Assembly (NCBI RefSeq): GCF_031877795.1
Contig: NC_133946.1
Location: forward strand, 12,313,144 to 12,377,143
DNA length: 64,000 bases
From: Strix aluco
Lineage: Eukaryota; Chordata; Aves; Strigiformes; Strigidae
Direction: 5' to 3'
Part shown: piece by piece, positions 35,382-48,400 of the stretch
Numbering within the stretch: position 1 is the first letter of the stretch
Layout of the letters: every line of letters begins with the position of its first letter
Translations under genes and position numbers: made by a program
The notes under the pieces: model-generated
The model's database searches: none
What the model was told of the DNA's origin: nothing
Seen by the model: the letters and a program-made list of their open reading frames with translations, nothing else

Positions 35382-38300
35382 AGCACAGAGCCTCCAGGCC
35401 AGCCCCCTCTGCCCGGGGGCCAGGGCTACGGGGGAAGCGGGCAGTGCTCCTCGTGCTGCCGGGGCTGCCGGCATGTGGCACCCTGCTACCCGGCTTTGGC
35501 CGCATCCAAAGTGACCCGGGCAAGACCCTGCAAAAATCCCGTCTGAAACCCGTTTGACAGAGCTTCAAGTATGCGCTTGGCCTTTCCCCAGCTCGCTGGA
35601 AGCCTTCACGCTCCTTACCCTCGGCAGGCTCAGGTCCTAGGGGCTGAGGCCCCACAAGGATGGGAAGAAAAGCCTTTTTTTTTTCCTCCTCTCCCCAAGA
35701 ACATCGGTCTCCTGCCAAGAAGCTGCGCTCTTGAGTAAGATGTCAGAAATCCCACCCGCGAAACACAACAGTTATTTGTTGCAGGATCCCTGGCACCGAC
35801 CTCCTGGTGAATCATCTACTCCTCTGCTCTTCCCGTAAGAGCAAATAAGCGCACGCTCCCGGTGGCAAACGGGGCTGCTCGCTGCCTGCCTGGCTCGCAG
35901 GCCAGCGACATGCCCACCGGCAGGATATGGGATCAAACACAATCTAGCTGCAGGGCTCGAGGAGTTTGTTTAAAAGGGCAGCAAACCCCGGCTCAAAAAC
36001 ATTGCCCCAAACGCTCAGGCTCTTGGCGGCTTCGCTCGAGCGCTGGCAGCAGCCACGTCCGTTATCCGAGGGGTTGTCAGCGTGCCACGCTGGATCGTGC
36101 CCGCTCCCGCACGCTCCTTCCTTGTCCCACTTTCTCCCGACCCAGGAGCAGCATCCAGCCCTGTTCTGCCCAAGCACATCACTGCCCCGGGGGGGTTTTA
36201 TGCCCATCTGGGCTGGCACAGGGGTGTGGGCTCACCATGCACCCCCCAGGAGCTCTTGCCCCCCTCCTCGATCAGCCAACATGTGCAAAAAATCCTGGGG
36301 CCTATTTTCATAAGGATGCTCTGCAGCCACAAACCCACCAGGGTGGCCCCAGGGCGATATCCCTGGACGGAGCAGGATGGAGTTGGAGAGGGAGAAGCAG
36401 CCCCTCACCCTCTGCATCGCCCCAAGACACCACCCCCCCCCACCCCATGCCTCCCCAAAGGGCAATTGGGGTGTTTTGACACGGGGATGCCCCTCGGCGC
36501 CAGGTCCTGCTGAGTCCTGGGAGGGAGCCGGGAGGGACAACGGGGACAGGGTGGGCTTTGAAAGCAGAGAGAGCAAAGCCCTTTTTCTGGGGTAAATTCA
36601 CCCAATTTGGGGGCTGCCACCCCACAGTGGGGAAGGGTAAGGCAGCAGCACTCCAAGGACACAAAGAGCCTGTTGCTGCTTTTACAGCAATTGCTTCAGG
36701 CTGTTGGCAAGTGGCCACAAAGCCTTTGAACTCCCGGCCACGCTGCCAGAAGCAAGCACGGAGCGAGCTGCTCTCAACCAACCGAACAAACCTCCCGCAG
36801 ACCTGAAGGTCCCACATCCGCCTCGCAAACCCTTCCCCCCCGGGGTGCAAAAGTCACCCACCAGCCTGGTGTTTCGCTTTCCCTCACCCCCCCTCCAGCG
36901 CTTGGCCCAAAAGCCATCGCCCGCTGCATCCCCTTAACTCTGCCCGGCCCCGCTCCGAGCACCCTTGGGGACCCAACTGCCTCCCCAGGGGCTGGGGGTG
37001 TGGGTGGGAGCGAGGCCGGGCAGAGGCACCCGTCTGGCAGCAGCAGTGCAGGTTGAACTTTGTCTCTCTGCTTTCTGATGTCTAGTTTGTTCAGGTTCAA
37101 GGGCAAATAAATGAAAAAGCTGGAAACGCAGGCGGGGAGGTGAGCTGGGGTCTGTGAGCCATCGGCTGCGTTCCCGCTTGTGCCAGGGGCTGCGGGAGAT
37201 GGGATCCCTCAATGGACATTCGGAGCCGGTGGACGAGGAACCAAGCGGCTGCACTCGGTCCTTGGGGCTGCTGGTTGCCCCTGGCCGGCATCTCAGCGCC
37301 GCGGGTCCCTCTGACTCCACACAAGCCGGAGAAGCAGGTGGTGCCCCACGGAGGGACCCCGGCACCCCAAAACGGGGAACCCTGCGCTGGGCTCCTGCAG
37401 GCAGCTTTGTCGGCAGCGTCGTGCATCAGGAGTTGGGGCTGGAGCATGATCAATCCCCCGGAAATCCCCTCTGAGCCCAAGCCCGCCTCCATCCTCCCCC
37501 TTACCCATCCCTGATGCTCTCCCCACTTCCTGTGATTCCTTAAATATCACCAAGGCCTAATGAACCTCATTAACCTCAAGGACTGGCCCTGTGCCAATGG
37601 GAAAGTAGCTGAGGAAAAAAAAATATATATAATCTTTAATTTCCTGTAGGTTCCAGACAAGTGATATCAGGGGCTGGGACTTTCAGATCTGCACCCAAAT
37701 TTCTGGTATGTCCAGAAAACCCACATGGCAGTGAGCGCAGGTGATGAACAGCTTTGTCCTTCTGGAACAAACCCTCCGCTCTTCCCACGTGGGGAAAACC
37801 CCATTTCTCAAAAACTATCAGGGCTGGGTTTCCTTTTATCAGCCTCTCACTCAGTCTCCTGGAGCCCAGCGCTAAACAGGAAGGATGTTGATGTTTCTAA
37901 AACCCCTGTAGTTTGTAGCTGTGTCTTGGTGGTTTTTTGAGTCAGATGATGGGTTTTACCACCTTGCTGCTTTCTTGAAGCTATTTTCTTTCTTTTTCCA
38001 GTCTCTCTTTGGCAGCTGCAAGACGTCATTGCAGCTGCAAGGCCTTGCTATGGATGCTGACCGAAGGGAGAAGCCCCTCGAAACCCACCGTGCAAACCCA
38101 GTGGACAGGGACCGAGCCCTTGGTGGTGGTTTGCAGATGGGGAGGGGGTTTGGGGGGGGGTGGTGGCCTCCTCCCCCACGGGTGACATGTCCCCACTGTC
38201 CCCCCGTGACAGGTCCCTGCTGCAACTGAGTAACCCCTGGGTGAGGCTCTGTCCTGACCTGCCCAGGGCAGGAATCACTTATCAGCCGGAGAGGGCAAAA

Positions 38301-38587
38301 AGCAACAAGGAACAGAGGAACAGTCAAGGCGCCCGCCCCACGGCATCGCCTGCCCCATGGGCATCCCCCTCCGATTGCCCCCCCAGCCATGCCCAGGGCT
38401 GCAGCTCTCCCCTGCCCCCCCCGGGGAGCCCACCCTGCCCAACAGCCCGTCCTCCAACAGACCCCACGCACCCGCCCTGGTGGCCTCTGTGGTGTCAGAC
38501 GAGGGGGCCCCACCCCGGCAAACCCTTCCCCTCGCCTATAACTGCCCCAGTACCTGCGCCTCAGCTCCTCACTGGTGCTGGGCTGCC
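35382..38587. other. Intergenic region between IFITM3 and IFITM1-like gene
   Basis: About 3.2 kb with no gene recognised on either strand. An AT-richer island at about 37540-37700 contains a short AT dinucleotide run (37623-37631). Immediately before the IFITM1-like start there is a TATA-like CCTATAACT near 38535. An ISRE-type match on the minus strand at 37989-37998 (GAAAAAGAAA) lies in an A/T-rich stretch and could be chance. No further IFITM copy, whole or partial, was found here. Confidence 0.6.
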
Positions 38588-38875
38588 ATGGAGAACTACC
38601 CCCCATCCACCAGCATCAACACGCAGCCCTATGGCAGGAACGGGGCAGGTTCCCCCGCCACCGCCTTCGGCCCCACCATCACCTCGTTTGTTCGGCCAGA
38701 GCCCGTCCCCAACCCCCAGGACTTTGTGCTCTGGTCCTTCTTCAACACCGTGTTCTTCAACGCCTTCTGCCTGGGCTTCATCGCACTCATCTTCTCTGTC
38801 AAGGTGAGGGTAGAGGTACCCCCATCCCACCGCTCCCCCGCCCGGCTCAGGGATCCCCACGCCAGGGCTGCCTAA
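38588..38875 (+). CDS. IFITM1: IFITM1-like protein, first exon only; second CD225 exon not found
   Basis: Exon 1 (38588-38803) encodes 72 residues: an IFITM1-like N-terminus (MENYPPSTSINTQPYG), then the first half of the CD225 domain (DFVLWSFFNTVFFNAFCLGF, then IALIFSVK). It ends at a normal donor (AAG/GTGAGG) in the same place and phase as its paralogues. The expected second exon, with a RDRK-like loop and transmembrane helix, is not visible before the AATAAA at 39429-39434 or before IFITM2. Reading through the donor adds 23 residues and stops at 38873-38875. An acceptor at 39093-39094 opens a 37-residue in-phase tail (39095-39208) with no membrane segment. Options are true exon loss, a collapsed assembly, or a changed C-terminus. 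Only Cys61 remains of the usual adjacent Cys pair. Confidence 0.7.
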   Translation: MENYPPSTSINTQPYGRNGAGSPATAFGPTITSFVRPEPVPNPQDFVLWSFFNTVFFNAFCLGFIALIFSVKVRVEVPPSHRSPARLRDPHARAA

Positions 38876-39428
38876 TCCCGTCTCTCCCTGTCCCCTCTTG
38901 TCCCACCTTGCCCCAAACTGCCTCAGTCCCCATCCTTCCCCCCACGCAATGCCCCCCCCACTCCCTCGGGCCACGTCCAGCCCCCCCTGCGCCGCTCTGC
39001 ACCCAGCCGGGGGGTCGAGGGTCACCCACCCTCCTTCAGCACTTTGGAAAGGGGGGGCCTGGGCAGTGCGGCGGGTCGAGCTCTCCTCCTGTAGACCAAG
39101 CGAGCCCCAGACCATCTCCTGCGGGGGGATGAGGTGGGCAGCCAGCTCCCGGCCCCCTCCCACGGCGCTGCCCAAACCATGGCGAGGCTTCGCCCTGCCC
39201 TGAGCTAACAAAGAGCTGCTCCCTGCACACTTTTTGCCTTTTTAATGGGCGCCCTGATCACCCCTCTGCCCCCCTCACCCGGAACCCACCCGCCTCGTGA
39301 GACGTGGGGCTCCTGCGGGACCTTTCTCCCCCACTCCCACGGGACAAGGGGGTGTCCCCAGGCACCTCCCGGTGCAGCCTGACCGAGAGAAGCCTCCTCA
39401 GCCTGAACCCGGGGGTGAGCTCACAGCA

Positions 39429-39434
39429 AATAAA
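39429..39434 (+). terminator. IFITM1: Candidate poly(A) signal of the IFITM1-like gene
   Basis: AATAAA followed about 35-60 bp later by a GT-rich stretch (GTGCTTTTGGGGTCTGGG). It suggests the transcription unit ends here even though no second CD225 exon precedes it. Confidence 0.6.
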
Positions 39435-39904
39435 GCTCCTGCCCCACCCTTCTCCTTGGAAATGTCGTGCTTTTGGGGTCTGGGAGGTGTTACTCCCTCC
39501 AGGCATCCCCACCTCGGGGGGCCGGGGCTACCCCATAACTCAGACGAGCAGCAGGAAAGGGGCCGGGGGAGGGGGTGCCATGTCGGTGCTGTTAATTAAA
39601 CACACCCCTCCCGGGGGTTCTGGGGTGTCTAGAGGCGCTCCACACCCCTCCTGGCCTGCGTTATCTGCCCTCCCAGGCGGAGATGGCCACGGCGGGGAGG
39701 GGGACCCCCAGACTCTGCAGCCCTGCCGAGGAACCCGGGGCTCAGCGGGGGAGCAGGGGGGGTTCCACCTTTCCCTGCACCCGCCTGCCCCCCCATTTCG
39801 CCACCCTGAAACCACCCGCCAAGCTCACACCCGTCCCTGCCGCACCTCGGTGCCAGCTCCACCCACCTTCGCTGCCAAGGGGGGGGCTCTCCAAAGGGGA
39901 AATT

Positions 39905-40000
39905 TGGCTTTTGAGTCCCCAAAGTGCCCTTGAGTCCCCTCCTGAGTCCCCTGGAGCCCCCAAAGTCCCCTGAAATCCCCTCTGAGTCCCCAAAGCTGCC
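39905..40000 (+). repeat. Short tandem repeat, GAGTCCCC units
   Basis: At least five imperfect copies of a GAGTCCCCAAAG / GAGTCCCCT unit, with further related CCCC units, between the IFITM1-like gene and IFITM2. It has low complexity and no coding support. Confidence 0.7.
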
Positions 40001-40181
40001 CCACACCCGTCAGCTAATGCTGGGGGTGCAGGGACACGGGTGACGGTGCCCGGGGAGGGGGCTGCGCCCCACGGAGGATCCCCGGGGGGGCGGGGGCTGC
40101 CCGGCCGCTCCGCCCGCGCTGGGAGGGGGCCCGGGCCGGCGCGGGGGGCGGTACGGGGTCGGTTTCCCTCCTCGGCGGGTT

Positions 40182-40196
40182 CGGTTTCGTTTCCCC
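40182..40196 (-). promoter_or_regulatory. IFITM2: IRF-type interferon response element of IFITM2
   Basis: CGGTTTCGTTTCCCC on the plus strand is the exact reverse complement of the 15-mer upstream of IFITM3 (31885-31899). It ends 27 bp before the IFITM2 start codon. On the minus strand it continues into a further CCGAAC, giving a slightly longer IRF-like array. No TATA box is seen nearby. Confidence 0.65.
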
Positions 40197-40223
40197 GGCG
40201 CTCCCAGTCCCCGGCTCCCGGCC

Positions 40224-41129
40224 ATGAAGCCGGAGGTCGCCATCCCGCTGCAGCCCCGCGGGCTGGGGGGGGCCCCCGCGGCCGGCCCCGCCGGGCAGCC
40301 CCGGGACTACGTGCTCTGGTCCTTCTTCAACGTCCTGCTGGGCTACGCGCTGGGCTACCTGGGCTGCCTCTGCTTCCCCGCGCTGATCTTCTCCATCAAG
40401 GTGGGGGAAGGGGGGAGGGGGGGCGCCCCGGCGACGCCCACCCGCCACCCTCGCTCCAGCCCGGCCCGTCCCCGCAGCCAGATCCTCCCGGGACCCCCCG
40501 CCCCGAGCCAGCTCAGCCCGGGACCCCCGACACGCCCCGATCCCCTCCCCGCCCCGGGACCCCCCGCCTGAGACCCCCTCGACCAGCCCCCTCTGACGCT
40601 GGCCCCGCGCTGAGACACCGCCCGCCCCCTCCTCCGCCTCGGGACCCCCCCCCCGACCCAGCCCCCTCCGACATCGTCCCGGGACCCCCCGATGCTCCCC
40701 CAGCCCCCTGCCCTAGCCTGCGCCAGATTTCCCATCCCGGGACCCCCAGATCCAGTCCCCCATCCCAGACCCCCCCCGATGCCACACTGCCCTGGGACCC
40801 CGCAATGCAGTGCCCCCCCCTCCCCGATCCTGTCCCCCCCCCACGAGAGCTGGGGCTGCGGGTAGGGGGAGCGGGCAGTTCCCCAGGTCGGTGTGTCCCT
40901 GAGGTCCCAGCACCACCTCGCAGCCCCCAACTAGGTGCCCCCCCAGCTCTGAGCCCCCCACTTGCCCCCCCAGGCCCGTGACTGCAAGGTGCTGGGGGAC
41001 CTGGAGGGCGCCCGTCGACATGGCACCCGTGCCAAGGTGTTGAACATCATCTGCTCCGTCCTGATGATCCTCACCGTGGTGACCCTCATCGTCATCGTCG
41101 TCATCATCTTCACGTCTGTCACCACCTGA
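40224..41129 (+). CDS. IFITM2: Interferon-induced transmembrane protein 2-like (two exons)
   Basis: Exons 40224-40400 and 40974-41129, phase 0, 110 residues. CD225-family membrane protein expected to restrict virus entry. It has a short Pro/Gly/Ala-rich N-terminus without a tyrosine endocytic motif, then RDYVLWSFFNVLLGYALGYLGCLCFPALIFSIK, the membrane-embedded half. Next come the loop ARDCKVLGDLEGARRHGTRAKVLNI and a strongly hydrophobic helix (about 84-106) ending FTSVTT. Cysteines sit at 48, 50, 63 and 86, so the usual adjacent pair is replaced by C-x-C, and a four-residue stretch (GYAL) seems inserted before it relative to the paralogues. The MKPEVAIPLQPR start resembles chicken IFITM2. The start codon is the first ATG downstream of the IRF element. 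Confidence 0.88.
40480..40810. repeat. C-rich degenerate tandem sequence in the IFITM2 intron
   Basis: Repeated CCCGGGACCCCC-type units with long C runs fill most of the intron. The complementary strand has many closely spaced G runs and could form G-quadruplexes. Such sequence is often lost or collapsed in assemblies, which bears on the missing exon of the neighbouring IFITM1-like gene. Confidence 0.7.
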
Positions 41130-41427
41130 CCGCCGCATGGCCGCCGACCTGTTGCTGCTACCCCGTGGGGTGCTTCTTCCTCCCCCCTCCTCTTGCTCCC
41201 AAAATGTCCCCGTTCTGGGCGCGTGGCGCAGGGGGGACGGGAGTGCAGCCCCGTCCCTTGGCTGCCGGCAGCCCTGGGTGTCCCAGCACAGCTGCCGTTG
41301 GGAGGGCACGGGTGGGCCGTGCTGGGACGCAGGGGACAGCCCCCCTCTTTCCTCTGCTTGCATGCCTTGGCAGGGAGCTGCTGGCTTCCAGGGAGCTGTG
41401 ACACAACTATAGGTCACTGCTGCTGCA

Positions 41428-41433
41428 AATAAA
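41428..41433 (+). terminator. IFITM2: Poly(A) signal of IFITM2
   Basis: AATAAA followed by GTTTTGTCTTGT, a clear T/GT-rich downstream element, about 300 bp after the stop codon. Confidence 0.82.
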
Positions 41434-43288
<1,855 letters not shown>

Positions 43289-43644
43289 CCAGTGGGCAAA
43301 GGGCTTGTAGAAACTCCCTTGCGTTGCTGGTGGTCCCCTCAAACAGACCACTGGTCCAGTGTAACCCACCGCTCAGGGCCACATCCACAAGCTTTCGTGG
43401 CCACGGGGCAGCACGGGGCTGGGGGGTGGCAGCCCCCAAAGCTTCTCCCACACGCTGCATCTCCCCTCACCCTCCCCTGCCTGGTCCAGCACCCCCAGCC
43501 CCGCCGTGCCCGACCCCGGCTCCTGGCCATGCTTCTCGGGGCAGCTCAATTATTTTTGTTCACCCTGGTTTCTTTTAACTCCCTCTATCCTGTGTGGTGC
43601 ACGGCATCCCTCCAGCCTCGGTGATTACTATTTAAATCATTAAA

Positions 43645-45491
43645 CCATTTCACACATGGTGAGTCTTCTGCGTGCGTGTGTGTAGCGCAGGCGGGTGCTA
43701 AGGGGACGATATAAATACGGTGTTTTCACTCTGATCGTGCTCTTCGCAGGCAGGAGAAGTAATAAAGTCTGTGACCTGTCGAGCCACTCAGCAAGTGAGG
43801 AGGGGAAAGAAGCAGGGAAGTTTCATGGCCTCGTGGGGAGACGCTCCAGCAGAGTAGACATCATCCCCTCCAAGGGGAGCTGACTTGCAAACTCATTGCA
43901 GTAAAGCAGACACTCCCCAGCAGGTCCCCAGACAAGGACAGAGGGGATGAGCGCAGGGTGCAACCCCCCTGCTCTGTGATGGCCCTCCCCGTTGCCCTCC
44001 CCAGGCCAGAGCCGGCTCACTTCGGCAACTGGACTAAAAAGATCCCAGTTTTGGGCAGGGAGACTCCTTTTAGTGCCACCCGGGGCCTGGCTCAGAGCTG
44101 GGCTTTATCTCCATCCCCATCAAAACCCAAATCCAGGTGCAGCCCACAGGGCTGTTATGGGGGGCGAGGGGAGGGAGGGGTCCCTTTGTCCTGCTCTGCT
44201 GCCAAAAACGGCTGCTAATTAGGGGTTGGGTGACTTGAGGAGGCCTGAGGGAGAGCCAGCCTAATTACAGAGCTGGGGAGCCACTTCGCCTCCATCCCTA
44301 AGCGTTCCCACATGCTGCCTGGGGCAGGGAGCAGCCGCAAGGTTTTTTTATAAACTCTGCAGGATTCGGCCGAGATTCCTGGGGTTTGCTTAGAGAGGAC
44401 AGAGCCCGGGGGGGGCCAGGGAACGCCTCCCACCTCCCTGGCTCTGACCCAGGTGTGTGCTAGCAAAGGCGTGGGGCCAGGAAATGACGCCCCACAACCC
44501 GCCCCAGCCTGAGGGATGCAGGAGGGGAATGTGCTGTGGGTGCAGAGCTGGGTGTGGGGAGTATCCTGCTCCTGGGGTGAGTACCGGGGCACAGCCCTTC
44601 CCCTTCCATCACCTGGGGCTTTCGAGGACATGGAAAACGCCTTAAGCAAACAGACAGCAGGTCTTGGCTCACCCTGAGGCTACTGAGCTGGAGGACCCTG
44701 CTCAGATCCCAGAAAAACTTGTCATCTGACATAATATTAATGATAACTGATGCCTGGGCTTCCACTAGCCCTTCAAACATCAAGTTAGAAGGGCTTTAAC
44801 TCCCAAACTGCTTGAAAAGAGAGATGATAACGTAGATAAGGGCTTAAAAACATGATAGGGATGTTATACGCTGAATAACTCAAAAGAAAAGGAGCTGCAT
44901 GCTGCGCTGAGAGGGCTAAAATGCTTTTGGCTGTGTATTTGGTGATCAATATTAGTGCCAAAATAATGCTCAGCTCCAACCTTACTTCTGCCCACCCTGC
45001 CTGCTGCCTCACACGGCCTTTGCAGAGTTTCTCATTATGGGGATCAGCAGGATTCGGGGGGTCGCGGCTGCTCAGCCTATTGATCCCCCTCTCTTTGCTC
45101 AGTGTCAGGCAGGGGTGACATGGCAAAGCAGGGGTGGCTGAGCCCCCCCCAGCCCTTTGAGCCCCCGGAATGAGGTGGGGGGCCAGGAGGATGCAAGAAC
45201 CAAGCCAGAAGGTGCTGGAGGAGCTGGGAGTCAATGCAGGCAGGGGCTGGGCTAAGACCAGATCCATTCAGCTAGGGATGTCCCTCTAAGTGCATAAACA
45301 GGCGATGGGTGTTTAGAAAACTCGTTTACAACAGTCGCTTTCAGGCTTGATTTCATCTCCTCTGCTAAGTGAGAGGTGTTGAAGGCGTGTGAACAGGAGT
45401 CAGCACGGACGAGGATGCTCAGCATCACCCAGGGAGCTGCTGAGTCCCAGAGGGTTTGTGGCCCAGCTGGGATCCCCCCTTCCACCCACCT
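43645..45491. other. Intergenic between IFITM5 and PGGHG (convergent ends)
   Basis: No gene or clear repeat was recognised. The 3' ends of IFITM5 and PGGHG point toward each other here. An AT-richer patch spans about 44720-44960. No AATAAA on the PGGHG strand was found in this interval, which matters for where the PGGHG transcript ends. Confidence 0.55.
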
Positions 45492-48400
45492 CTACCTTGC
45501 CCCTCCGCCGACATCTGCTCTTCGACTTCTTTCTGCTGCTTCAGTGGGTAAAACCCAGATCAGCCAAGGTTTAAAATGTCTCAGCGGACGATCTCTGAAT
45601 CCAGCCGGCTGCGGTGGGGAAAGAGACACTCTGCCCTGCAACAAAAGCCAACCCGTGTGAGATACGGGAATGGTTTCTCCCCAAATTGTCTTTATTTTAA
45701 GAAGCAGAGCAGGCGATGATACCACACCTTCACACAGGGGAAACCGCTGCCCCGACTCCTCCAGCACAGCTTCCAGGGGAGGTGCCCGAGGGTCCCGGGG
45801 AGATGCGGTCACTTTGATCCTGAGCTCTTCTTTGGTGATGGTGAACGTCAGTTTGTTGCCAAAGTAGGAGACGCCAGTGACTTTCAACTTGTTGACATCA
45901 TCGGGAAAGGCTGGGTCGAAGCGGAGGCTGGACCTCGTGATCCTGGAAAGGCAGGAGCATGTCAGCAGTGGGAGCAGAGGGTGGCCCCAGAGGAAAGCAG
46001 CTCTGTGGGGTCGGCCACCTCCCCAGACAGTGCAGCCTCACAGCCCCGGGGCCCTCCTGCTGCTTCGGGGATCTGCGGGCAGGGGGAGTCCCTGGTGTAT
46101 CCCGAGGATCTCCGGGCAAATCCCGAACACGCTGATGAAGCGCCCGGTGAAGAGCTACTCGAGCTGTGATTTCACAGCCCAGCACCCTAAGGTGTTCCTG
46201 TCACACTCCCAGTTCCTCAGCTGGGGTCTGTGGTTTCCATTAGGTTTAATTTTTAATTTTTTTTTAATAAGAGAAAAAATATTTTTTTTTCTTCCAAGGC
46301 AGCTCAGTTCCCCACTCCGGTTCAGAGGTTGGCTTCAGCAGCAGCTATGTGGCAGAACTTTGGGAATGCCCTGTCCACGGTGGGATGGGGAACGGGGCAC
46401 AGGACTGGCAGACGTGGCCAGGGACCCCGAGCAGGAATTGCCACTGAAACTGGGACTAAATGACATGTACTGGAACTAAACTCCAGCCACACGAGGAGCT
46501 CAGGAGAGGGCTGGAGCTGGGAGTTTTAGGATGCAAGTCCAGCTTCAAGCCAAAATACCAGCAGCAAGTGTCTGCCCCCAGCTGCTGTTGCTTGGAAAGG
46601 TCTGTGACCCTGGTGAGATGGAAGGAGTTCACCTCACACCCGGTGCAGATGCTCCTGGACGTGCTGCTCACTAAATCATGAGACACGCCTGACCACTAGC
46701 ACTGCCCCTCCCCTCTGTAATTTGCCATCTCAACAAAGATGCATCCGCACAGCCCAGTTTTCACTTTCCCTCTGGGCTGTGACCTTCAGAAACCCCCATC
46801 AGCTCCCACTCCCGCCAGTTTGAAGGGCTTTAAACTCAGCAGCGCTATATGTGCTCCTTCACCAAAAGATAAAAGTCAAGCAAACAGCTTGAATCCTCCC
46901 TCCAAGCCCTCACCCAAAGTCAAACAGAGCCCATTTCTGAGTTCTGGCTTTGGATGAGAAAATACAGAGGTCACTGTTATCTCCTACTCAAATGTTGACA
47001 CATGAGAGCTCTTGACCATCATCTCCAGTCTGTAGAGAGGGCTCAATGGTCTGGAGAGGGCTCAAGAGAGGCTGAAGAGACTGGAGAGCCTCAGCGGCAG
47101 GCCAACGCTCCGGCCAGGGTCTGTGGCTTACAACGGGCAGGGCACGAGCAGCACGAGCACGGCCCTGAGGGCGGCATAAATGTCACCTCAACATCTGTGG
47201 AAATTTGGCTGGAGCCCCAAAGCCCGTGGCTTGAGCCTGTGCCGAGAGGGGCCCGACCTGACACACACGGGGCGTCTGAAGACCTTCAAGATTCGCAAAA
47301 GCTGAGATTAAGGTTTTCAGATGGGAATACAGTAGCTCACACCCAGCTCCACCAAGAAACTGGTGGGTTTCTCAGCAGCTTCTGGCCACACACAGAGAGT
47401 TAAAACACATAGTTAGTGCTCGGAGGTTTCGCTGGAAATCACAAGGCTTGTCAGTTTGATCCATTCTCAATTAAACTAAGAATACTCTCAAACTGTTGCT
47501 TCAGGATTGAAACCACCAGGCTGCTTTGGATACAAGACACAGCTTTGAAACTTTGAAATTATATGAACAGCTTAATGTTTTTTTGAAGATATTTTAATGC
47601 TGTGGCAATGCCAGCTGAGCACTTCCCTCACAGGGGCTTGCAGAGCCACACATGTGCAGCGGGCAGATTGCCTCCGGGGGGTGCAGAAGGTCCTTCCACA
47701 CCACACCCAAAGGAGGGAGGATGATGTTACAGCTAAGCCAGAGGACAGACTTAGGGAATGACATTTACCTTCCCAAACACACAAACTCATTAAGTGACCC
47801 GGAGAGAGTCTCTTACTGGTTTATAGTTTCTGATAACTCCACCCTGTTCTCACCAGTGACTGGCTGCCCCCAGTACGCACAGTTCATCTGGGATCATTAA
47901 TGTTCCTGTTTGTTTGTTACCTGCTGGGAGCTCTGGAGGATATCGTGGATGCTGCAAGCTCCTTTCTTTTTCACAAGTAAAACCACATTGCTCCAGCTAA
48001 ACAGTAAGGTTTTGAGGGACAGTTAGCTGCCTAGAAATTTAACGTGCCGTAACCCAGGTCTCACCTGAACCCCGTGTAGCCAAAGAGGACAGCTTGCAGG
48101 AATCCACCCATTCCTGTCAAGAAGTTCACAGCTCCTGATCCATCTGAGTTCTCCACCCAGATCTGCTCCAGCAAGAGAAAGAAATGACTCAACAGTTGCT
48201 TTTGGACCCTTCACACAGTTTCATGGGTTTGAATATGCTCATCCGCACCCCTCCCGCCTATCTGGGGCGCTGCAATGACCGTGCCCCGCTACCTGCCCCG
48301 GCGTGAGGCGGTGGGTGGACTCTGAGGTGTCTCGCAATACCACCGTCTCTGTTCCCTTTCCTGTCCCTGGCAGGCAGAGGGAAGCCCGGGGTGACCACGA

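Noticed and set aside
37989-37998. ISRE-type match (GAAAAAGAAA on the minus strand) upstream of IFITM1
   Set aside because: It sits in a T-rich run about 590 bp from the start codon, where such matches are common by chance.
46995-47403. A 133-codon plus-strand open frame in the last PGGHG intron
   Set aside because: Antisense to the gene, not recognised, and without its own promoter or poly(A) signs.
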